Source of the DNA: Prescottella equi
Lineage (GTDB): Bacteria; Actinomycetota; Actinomycetes; Mycobacteriales; Mycobacteriaceae
NCBI RefSeq assembly: GCF_020171745.1
Contig: NZ_JAIVAH010000032.1
Location: 1-64,000, forward strand
Length of the DNA: 64,000 bases
Direction: 5' to 3'
Notes under the pieces: generated by a model
Seen by the model: only the letters and a program-made list of their open reading frames with translations
The model's database searches: none
Told to the model about the DNA's origin: nothing
Translations under genes and position numbers: made by a program
Shown here: piece by piece, positions 58,283-64,000 of the stretch
Numbering within the stretch: position 1 is the first letter of the stretch
Layout: each line of letters starts with the position of its first letter

Positions 58283-59350
58283 ATGGATTTCCACCCTCCT
58301 CACATCACGGCTCGCCAGCTCGCCGACGGCGCCGCCGATGCACCGTTGCTCGACGACTCCGGGGCGATCGACACACCACTGATGGTCGTCGACCTGACTC
58401 CCGGCCCGGGTGGACCGGACGACGCGTCGGTGCTCGCCGCCGCGGCACGGCGCGCCCACGCCGCCGATCGGATCCTGCTCGGCGTGAGCCGCGGATGCTC
58501 GAATACTCGGACGGTGCTGACCGACCAACTGGACGCCACGTACACCGACAGCATCGACGGCCGTGCCCCGCGTTCCGTCGTCGCGGTTCCCGATCTCGAC
58601 GGGGCCGTCCGCGATTTCGCGTCCCGGGTCGCCGCGAATCCGCAGGCCTCGGTCGTCCTGCGCCAGGTTCTCCGGAGCAGCGGCGGCCTCGACGCCCGCC
58701 CTGCCGTGGACGTCGAATCGCTCGCCTATTCGACGCTGTTGGGCGGCCCGGAGTTCGCGCGGTGGCTCGAACGCCGCGGAGCGCGACCGCTGCCTCCGCC
58801 CCCGCACCGGGACCCCGTCCTGGTGGCCCGCCACGGCGACGAACTGCGGATCACTCTCAACCGCCCCGAACGCCGCAACGCGTACGGCGCCCGACTGCGG
58901 GACGCGCTCACGTCCGCACTGACCATCGCGACATCGGATCCGTCGATCACCGACGTCGTGCTCGACGGCGCCGGTCCGTCGTTCTGTGCCGGCGGCGACC
59001 TCGACGAATTCGGCACGACGCCCGATCTCACACTGGCGCACCTGATCCGCACACGAGCGGGAGCCGGACTGCTCGTCCACGAGTTGGCCGAGCGCATCGA
59101 GGTGCACGTCCACGGTGCCTGTGTCGGCGGCGGCATCGAAATTCCTGCGTTCGCCGGCCGTGTCGTGGCGAGTGCCGACGCATGGTTCCGACTGCCCGAG
59201 GTCGAGATGGGCCTGATCCCCGGCGCGGGCGGCACGGCGAGCATTCCGCGGCGGATCGGGCGGTGGCGTGCGATGCACCTGTTCGTGACGGGAGCCCGAT
59301 TGGACGCCCGCACCGCGTTGGACTGGGGGCTCGTGGACGCGATCCGCTGA
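58283..59350 (+). CDS. Crotonase with degenerate N-terminal half (enoyl-CoA hydratase-like)
   Basis: Protein of 355 residues. The C-terminal half (about 180-355) is a crotonase with G-A-G-P-S-F-C-A-G-G-D-L and active-site Glu286 (G-G-G-I-E-I) and Glu306 (L-P-E-V-E-M-G), both intact, followed by P-G-A-G-G. The N-terminal half (about 30-165) resembles a second crotonase copy that has lost motifs (P-L-M-V-V-D-L, then E-S-L-A-Y-S-T-L-L). It hydrates or isomerises an enoyl-CoA. GAGGA precedes ATG 58283; the frame is open upstream. Confidence 0.82.
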   Translation: MDFHPPHITARQLADGAADAPLLDDSGAIDTPLMVVDLTPGPGGPDDASVLAAAARRAHAADRILLGVSRGCSNTRTVLTDQLDATYTDSIDGRAPRSVVAVPDLDGAVRDFASRVAANPQASVVLRQVLRSSGGLDARPAVDVESLAYSTLLGGPEFARWLERRGARPLPPPPHRDPVLVARHGDELRITLNRPERRNAYGARLRDALTSALTIATSDPSITDVVLDGAGPSFCAGGDLDEFGTTPDLTLAHLIRTRAGAGLLVHELAERIEVHVHGACVGGGIEIPAFAGRVVASADAWFRLPEVEMGLIPGAGGTASIPRRIGRWRAMHLFVTGARLDARTALDWGLVDAIR

Positions 59351-59373
59351 CCAGGACCGGACACGCAGCACAC

Positions 59374-59388
59374 CAAACGCTTGTTGCA
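59374..59388. promoter_or_regulatory. Predicted TetR operator, site C
   Basis: CAAACGCTTGTTGCA, between the crotonase and the tetR gene. Same orientation and sequence as sites A and B apart from one central base. Confidence 0.8.
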
Positions 59389-59471
59389 GCCCCCGGATTC
59401 TCCTGCCATGATTGGCGAACAGGAACCGGAGCACGAGCACTCGCGCTCCCTGCCGCAGGAAGGCCGTGCGC

Positions 59472-60098
59472 ATGCCGTCGAAGCTCGATCGGGAGTCGGC
59501 GAGCGATCGCCCCAGCGAAGCGAAGACTGCCTTCGTCACGAAGATCCGCGAGGCGGCACTACGGCAGTTCGCCGAGAGCGGCTACGACGGGACGTCGATG
59601 CGAGACATCGGTTCGCTGGTGGGCGTACATGCGGGCAGCCTCTACGTCCACATCAAGAGCAAGGAAGACCTGCTCTACCAGATCGTCGGCGAGATCGCGG
59701 AGAGCGGCGAGGCGGCACTGCGACTCGTCGAGGCTTCCGATGTCGGTGCGATCGACAAGCTCCGCATGCTCGCCCGTATCCACCTGCGCTGGTCCATGGC
59801 CAACCCGGACGCCGCGAAGGTGTTCGAGCGCGAATGGATGCGGCTCAACGGCGCCCAGCTCGCCGAGGTTCAGGTGAAGCGCCAGCGCTGGGCCGATGCG
59901 GTGGAGCGGATCATCCGAGCGGGTGTCGACGACGGCACGTTCCGCGACATGGACGTGGCGCTGGCGGCCGTCGCCTTCCGCTCCGTCCTGAACGCCAACT
60001 ACACGTGCGACGGCGACCCCGACGTCGACGGCGTCAAGCTCGCCGACGAGTTCGTCGACTTCCTCTTCAACGGCTGGGTCGCTTCCGACCACCGTTGA
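59472..60098 (+). CDS. TetR family transcriptional regulator
   Basis: Regulator of 208 residues. The HTH spans about residues 41-62 (T-S-M-R-D-I-G-S-L-V-G-V-H-A-G-S-L-Y-V-H), after the A-A-L-R-Q-F-A-E-S-G-Y helix. A ligand-binding all-helical domain follows with several tryptophans. ATG 59472 has AGGAAGG upstream; the longer frame from 59412 uses TTG and lacks support. It lies downstream of site C and is the best candidate to bind CAAACGNTTGTTGCA in this cluster. Confidence 0.88.
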   Translation: MPSKLDRESASDRPSEAKTAFVTKIREAALRQFAESGYDGTSMRDIGSLVGVHAGSLYVHIKSKEDLLYQIVGEIAESGEAALRLVEASDVGAIDKLRMLARIHLRWSMANPDAAKVFEREWMRLNGAQLAEVQVKRQRWADAVERIIRAGVDDGTFRDMDVALAAVAFRSVLNANYTCDGDPDVDGVKLADEFVDFLFNGWVASDHR

Positions 60099-60128
60099 CT
60101 CCTCCCTGAACTTGCGAAGGATCCAAGC

Positions 60129-60815
60129 ATGACTGAAACAGCGTTCGTCACCGGCGGAACCGGCGCCCTGGGCGTCGCCGTCACCAACCACCTGCTGTCG
60201 ATCGGCCGGCGAGTGGTGGTGCCGTTCATCGAGCCGTCGGAGGCGTCCCGCCTCGACGCGCACGACCGTCTCGAACTGGTCCGGTGCAACGTGTCGGTTC
60301 CGGCCGAACTCTCCGCAGCTGTCGCAGTCGCCGCGGGTGATTCCGACGCTCCGCTGACGGCACTGGTCAATCTCGTCGGCGGATTCGAGTCGGGTCCGCG
60401 CACCCACGAGGCCGACGCGGAGGCCATCGACCGCCAGCTGGATCTGAACGTGAAGACCACGTATGCGGTTCTGCGCGAGGGACTTCCGCATCTCGTCGCC
60501 AACGGCGGCGGCTCGGTCGTGTCGATGTCGTCCGGTGCCGCCCTGAAGCCGTTCCCGGGCGGCACCGCCTACAGCACGTCGAAGGCCGCCGTTCTCGCGC
60601 TCGCCGAGTCCATCGCGGTCGAGTACAAGGGCGATCACATCCGGTCGAATGCCCTGCTGCCCGGCGTGATCGACACCCCGGCGAACCGTGCCGCGATGCC
60701 GAACTCGGACCGAGCCAACTGGGTCGCTCCGGCCGACATCGCCAAGGTGATCGCGTTCCTGCTCTCGGACGACTCCGCGCCGATCTCGGGTGCCGCCATC
60801 CCACTGGGTCTCTGA
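60129..60815 (+). CDS. Short-chain dehydrogenase/reductase
   Basis: SDR of 228 residues. Cofactor motif T-G-G-T-G-A-L-G (8-15), Ser135, Tyr148 and Lys152 in A-Y-S-T-S-K are conserved. The A-L-V-N-L-V-G-G motif replaces N-N-A-G, and it uses V-T-G-G-T for nucleotide binding. It follows tetR by 30 bases on the same strand, so it is likely co-transcribed. The terminator at 60827 ends the unit. Substrate unknown. Confidence 0.85.
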   Translation: MTETAFVTGGTGALGVAVTNHLLSIGRRVVVPFIEPSEASRLDAHDRLELVRCNVSVPAELSAAVAVAAGDSDAPLTALVNLVGGFESGPRTHEADAEAIDRQLDLNVKTTYAVLREGLPHLVANGGGSVVSMSSGAALKPFPGGTAYSTSKAAVLALAESIAVEYKGDHIRSNALLPGVIDTPANRAAMPNSDRANWVAPADIAKVIAFLLSDDSAPISGAAIPLGL

Positions 60816-60826
60816 CGGTCGTTCCC

Positions 60827-60862
60827 GGAGGTTCACCGACTCGCTCCGGTCAGTGAACCTCC
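60827..60862. terminator. Convergent-gene terminator hairpin
   Basis: Ten-bp stem GGAGGTTCAC / GTGAACCTCC around a 16-base loop that contains CCG/CGG. It lies after the SDR stop and overlaps the last codons of the convergent phosphotriesterase-family gene. Confidence 0.7.
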
Positions 60863-61803
60863 AGGAACTCTGCCGGATTACGCTCGAGCATCGCCCTAAC
60901 GGCCTCCGGGTCGAGCCCGGCGGATTCGAGGGCAGGGACCACGTTCGTGTTGATGAACGTGAAATCGACTGCCGGCTTGACCGATTCGTCAGCCTTGAAG
61001 TCCTGCCAGGACCCGAAGACCCCGAAATAGGTTGCCAGATCGTGGGACAGGAGTAGCCGGTCTCCGTAGCCACGCGCACACAGCTCGACGACCGTGCCGA
61101 CCCGATCCTGGAGGCCGTTACCGACCGCGCAGTGCCCGAATCGGTCCATCCCGAGGTAGCAGCCGCGCCGGAGCATCTTCTCCAGGTAGCCGAGATCGTT
61201 CGTGTCGCCGCTGTGGCCGAGGACGACCTGGCTCGGCGCGACGCCGCAATCCTCGAACAGATCCAGGATCGCCTCGCCGTTGCCGACCTCGGTGTGGTGG
61301 TGGCAGAAGATGGGCAGTCGCTGCTCGGCGGCGACCCTGCCGATGGCGCGGAAGACCCGGTCGAGGATCGGGGTGATGCCGTCATCGGCGCAGGCCGCCT
61401 TCATGATTCCGGGGCGCACGCCGGTGCCGGCGATGCCCTCGGCGCACTCCCTGCTCAGCCACGAGTGGATCTCGTCCTCGCTGCGCCAGTTCAGGAAGAC
61501 CTCCTCCTGGTAGTAGAAGCCGCTGGACACGACGAAATCCACGCCGGACCGCTCGGCCACCTCGCGGATGAGACCGATGTCGCGCCCCATGTTCACCGGC
61601 GTGCCGTCGACCACCGTCCGCACGCCGCTCTCCCTGGCACGCCGGAACTGGGCGACCGCGCGGTCCACGATCACATCGTGCTCGTAGTAGTGCTCGCCGA
61701 ACGCCATTCGCATCGACCAATCGGCGGTGACGATGTGCTCGTGAATGAGGGTCTGGCCCAGTTCCGAGCTGTCGCGCGGTCCGAGGACCGTGTTGACAGG
61801 CAT
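60850..61803 (-). CDS. Phosphotriesterase-family metal hydrolase (lactonase-like)
   Basis: TIM-barrel hydrolase of 317 residues. The full binuclear metal set is visible: His21-x-His23 (I-H-E-H), Lys135 (carbamylated in homologs) in G-I-M-K-A, His170 in H-H-H-T-E, His197 in L-G-H-S-G-D and Asp255 in L-S-H-D. Family members are lactonases, amidohydrolases or esterases. ATG 61803 is chosen because AAGGAG precedes it. It follows the solute-binding protein gene by 35 bases. Confidence 0.87.
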   Translation of the reverse strand: MPVNTVLGPRDSSELGQTLIHEHIVTADWSMRMAFGEHYYEHDVIVDRAVAQFRRARESGVRTVVDGTPVNMGRDIGLIREVAERSGVDFVVSSGFYYQEEVFLNWRSEDEIHSWLSRECAEGIAGTGVRPGIMKAACADDGITPILDRVFRAIGRVAAEQRLPIFCHHHTEVGNGEAILDLFEDCGVAPSQVVLGHSGDTNDLGYLEKMLRRGCYLGMDRFGHCAVGNGLQDRVGTVVELCARGYGDRLLLSHDLATYFGVFGSWQDFKADESVKPAVDFTFINTNVVPALESAGLDPEAVRAMLERNPAEFLEVH

Positions 61804-61838
61804 GCGGGTCTCCTTCGGATCGGTAGGGAAGAGCGAGG

Positions 61839-63440
61839 TCACCCGGCAGCGAGCCACGCGTCGCCGAACAGCATGATGCCGTCGGCACTGGGTTTGATGC
61901 CGTGCGCGTTCTTGCTCCAGGGGATGAAGTACTTGCCCGCACCGGTGACCACGGTGGGAGCCGTTCCGTTCACGAGCGTCTGGATGTCATCGAGTACCGC
62001 GCGCCGCTCGTCGTCACTGCGAGCGGACTGCAATGTGCCGAGCAGGGCATCCATCTCGGGGTTCTCGTAGCCGAGGACGTTCGATGTCGACCCGCCGTAG
62101 AAGTTGCCGTACATCCGCATGAACGGCGATTCCTCGAGAATATTGAAGCCGGCGTTCCCGATGTCGTAGTCATGTTGTGCGTACATACGTTTCACGAGAT
62201 CGTTCACATTGTTGGAGTAGGCGATCTCGACTACGAAGCCCACGGACTCGAGCATCGCCTCGTAGGCCAGCGCACGGTTCTGGGCTCCGGGCTCGTGGAG
62301 ACTGGTGTAGGTGAGCTTGCCGTCGTAGCCGTCGGCCTTGGCCTCGGCCAGCAACTTCTCGGCCGTCTCGGGGTCGTATCCGGTCCCCTCGACGTCGCCG
62401 TGCCACTGTGACCAGGACTGGAACATGTCGGTGCCGGGCATTCCGAATCCTCCGTCGACACGTTGATTGAGTGTTTCGGGATCGATCGCCGCCACGATCG
62501 CCTTGCGGACGCGTTCGTCTGCGCCAGGTCGGCCCTCACGCTGATTGATGATCCCGTTGCCGCCTAGGCTGACGGTGTAGACGTAGCCGATGTCACCGGA
62601 CTCCAGTGAACTGTGCACGACCTCTGCACGATTGAGATACGCGGCCTGGATGCCACCGGTGTGCAGCGCGTCGAGCTTAGCTTGGTCGCCGACGATCGCC
62701 GGGAAACGGAGCTTGTCCAGGTTCGGCTTGCCGTCCCGGTACCCCGGGTTGGCGGCCAGCACCAGTTCGTCCTGTGCGGCGAACTTCTCGACCGTGAACG
62801 GTCCGGCGCCGACGGGCGCGAAGGTGCCGTTCGCCATCGACGACGGGGCCACGATCATGCCTGGTCCGGTGGTGAACAGGATCGGGAACTCGTTCCACGG
62901 CTGCTTCAGGGTGAACACCACGGTCGAGGTGTCCGGGGACTGGATGCTGTCGACGGTCACATTCCACACCTGGGTGTGGGTGCCCTTCTTCTCGAGGTAG
63001 TGATCGATGCTCCACCGCACCGCAGCCGCGTCCACCGCGGTGCCATCGCTGAACTTCACCCCGTCGCGCAGCTTCAGCGTCCAGACGGTGTTGTCGCCGC
63101 TGGATGTCAGCGACTGCGCCAGCTGCGGCTGGTACTCCTTGGTCGCGGTGTCGTAGCGCATCAGCACGTCGTAGATCGCCGCCATCTCGGTGCCGCCGGT
63201 CGCCCCGCCGTCCTGCCGATCGGCCGGGTCCAGGCTGCTCACCGCGCTGTACGTCGCATACGACAGCGTGCCACCGGACACGGCGTCGCCGCCGTCGGCC
63301 TGCTCGCCGACCAGGCCCGTCGTGACCTCGGAGGCGTCGGTGGCAGAGCTCGATCCGCCGACGGCGCATCCGGCCAGCAGCGCCGTCGCGGTCATCATCG
63401 CGACCAGGTCGGTGACGAAGAGCAGATGTGATCGCTTCAA
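61839..63440 (-). CDS. Family-5 ABC solute-binding lipoprotein (peptide/opine/nickel type)
   Basis: Protein of 533 residues with lipobox L-A-G-C (Cys25). The SBP5 opening G-G-T-L-S-Y-A, L-D-P-A-D and the core W-T-L-K-L-R-D-G-V-K-F-S-D-G-T are intact. It binds peptides, opines or related solutes outside the membrane for an ABC importer whose other genes are not in this window. It is upstream of the phosphotriesterase-family gene on the same strand, so the hydrolase may act on the imported compound. Confidence 0.87.
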   Translation of the reverse strand: MKRSHLLFVTDLVAMMTATALLAGCAVGGSSSATDASEVTTGLVGEQADGGDAVSGGTLSYATYSAVSSLDPADRQDGGATGGTEMAAIYDVLMRYDTATKEYQPQLAQSLTSSGDNTVWTLKLRDGVKFSDGTAVDAAAVRWSIDHYLEKKGTHTQVWNVTVDSIQSPDTSTVVFTLKQPWNEFPILFTTGPGMIVAPSSMANGTFAPVGAGPFTVEKFAAQDELVLAANPGYRDGKPNLDKLRFPAIVGDQAKLDALHTGGIQAAYLNRAEVVHSSLESGDIGYVYTVSLGGNGIINQREGRPGADERVRKAIVAAIDPETLNQRVDGGFGMPGTDMFQSWSQWHGDVEGTGYDPETAEKLLAEAKADGYDGKLTYTSLHEPGAQNRALAYEAMLESVGFVVEIAYSNNVNDLVKRMYAQHDYDIGNAGFNILEESPFMRMYGNFYGGSTSNVLGYENPEMDALLGTLQSARSDDERRAVLDDIQTLVNGTAPTVVTGAGKYFIPWSKNAHGIKPSADGIMLFGDAWLAAG

Positions 63441-63498
63441 CGAGGCCTACTTTCGTGAGAGGTTGTCCAGCTCCGCCGGCGGCCGAGCTCGATCGCGT

Positions 63499-64000
63499 TC
63501 AGACCCAGCGTCCGGTCTGGATCGAGACCAGGCGCTCCAGGGCGTCCGTAGACCAGGTGGCGGCGCGTGTGCCGGCCACGCGCCGACCCGGACGTGGCTC
63601 GCCGAACGCCGGATTCAGAATTCGCGACACCTCTGCTGCCGCGTCGACCGCGAGAGGGGCGACTCGCTCGAGGTTCGAGGTGCGCGCGTCCCCACACAGT
63701 GAGATTGCGGCGACTGGCCCGTCGGCACCGCGGACTGCCGCGCCGACGCACGCGACATCGCGGACCGACTCGCCCTGTTCGAAGGCAAGACCGCCGCGTT
63801 GTCGGATTCTGTTGAGTTCCTGATGCAGTGTCGCGATGTCGGTGATCGTCCGATCGGTGCGGCGGGCCAGTCGTTCGTCATAGAGTCCGTCGACACGGGC
63901 GGGGTCGAGCCACGCGAGCATCGCCTTGCCACCTGCCGTCGCGTAGGCGAGGCCGCGGCCACCGACACGCGACGGCAGGCTGGACGCGAAGCGCCCTCCT
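63499..64000 (-). CDS. IclR family regulator, C-terminal effector domain (partial)
   Basis: Cut by the right window edge; about 167 C-terminal residues are present. Reading in from the edge, G-R-F-A-S-S-L-P-S-R-V-G-G-R-G-L leads into the family-typical A-T-A-G-G-K-A-M-L-A-W-L, then R-G-G-L-A-F-E-Q-G-E-S and V-A-A-I-S-L-C-G-D of the IclR ligand-binding domain. The HTH would lie beyond 64000. It is upstream of the solute-binding protein gene on the same strand, so it probably controls that transport and hydrolase pair. Confidence 0.82.
   Translation of the reverse strand, partial: GGRFASSLPSRVGGRGLAYATAGGKAMLAWLDPARVDGLYDERLARRTDRTITDIATLHQELNRIRQRGGLAFEQGESVRDVACVGAAVRGADGPVAAISLCGDARTSNLERVAPLAVDAAAEVSRILNPAFGEPRPGRRVAGTRAATWSTDALERLVSIQTGRWV

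Overview
This 64-kb window is high-GC actinobacterial DNA. It carries a mycolyltransferase-type esterase, an Excalibur-domain secreted protein, a KstD-type steroid dehydrogenase, a FadD15-like acyl-CoA ligase and many CoA-dependent catabolic genes. Together these point to a mycolic-acid-containing member of the Mycobacteriales, most likely Rhodococcus or a close relative. That placement is an inference from gene families only. I saw no rRNA, tRNA, CRISPR array, insertion sequence or phage gene, and no gene-free stretch longer than about 220 bases.

Layout. (1) 0-6.7 kb: a nitroreductase, a type B carboxylesterase, then a TPP riboswitch driving tenA and a ThiXYZ-like ABC importer (pyrimidine/thiamine salvage), and a secreted trypsin-like protease. 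(2) 6.7-10.7 kb: a KstD-like flavoprotein, a VOC protein, a family-5 uracil-DNA glycosylase and a sirtuin with a class III (acyl-lysine) motif. (3) 10.8-33.1 kb: a secondary-metabolite locus. It has four paralogous family-2 glycosyltransferases and one 18.7-kb gene for a 6,233-residue five-module NRPS (C-A-T-E, then four C-A-T modules, then a lone terminal C domain, with no thioesterase or reductase). The last glycosyltransferase overlaps the NRPS stop codon. (4) 33.3-36.0 kb: a FadD15-like ligase, its MarR-type regulator, and a degenerate chorismate-mutase-like small protein. (5) 36.1-41.4 kb: a NitT/TauT-type ABC importer operon ending in its own GntR/FCD regulator, plus a full-length allophanate hydrolase. 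Both promoters carry the same 18-bp GTATAC-boxed element at the same distance from the start codon. (6) 41.6-45.9 kb: cell-envelope and secreted proteins (DUF4232 lipoprotein, mycolyltransferase-like esterase, YbjN-like protein, PASTA lipoprotein, Excalibur protein). (7) 46-61 kb: a catabolic regulon. It includes an acyl-CoA synthetase, a tandem-fused and a single class III CoA-transferase, an Ltp2-like thiolase-fold protein without the thiolase cysteine plus its DUF35 partner, two SDRs, two amidohydrolases, a zinc alcohol dehydrogenase, a two-part crotonase and a TetR regulator. Three promoters share the 15-bp sequence CAAACGNTTGTTGCA. (8) 60.8-64 kb: a phosphotriesterase-family hydrolase, a family-5 solute-binding lipoprotein and the C-terminal part of an IclR regulator cut by the window edge.

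How the parts may work together. The riboswitch operon imports and salvages thiamine pyrimidine. The NRPS and coupled glycosyltransferase probably make a glycosylated short peptide with D-residue 1 and Ser at position 2 (serine pocket code DVWHFSLVDK), released by the terminal C domain. The 46-61 kb regulon probably activates an unknown carboxylic acid to its CoA ester and cleaves it by retro-aldol chemistry instead of thiolysis. The most novel elements are the NRPS/glycosyltransferase locus, the two predicted regulons with their operators, and the predicted aldolase pathway.
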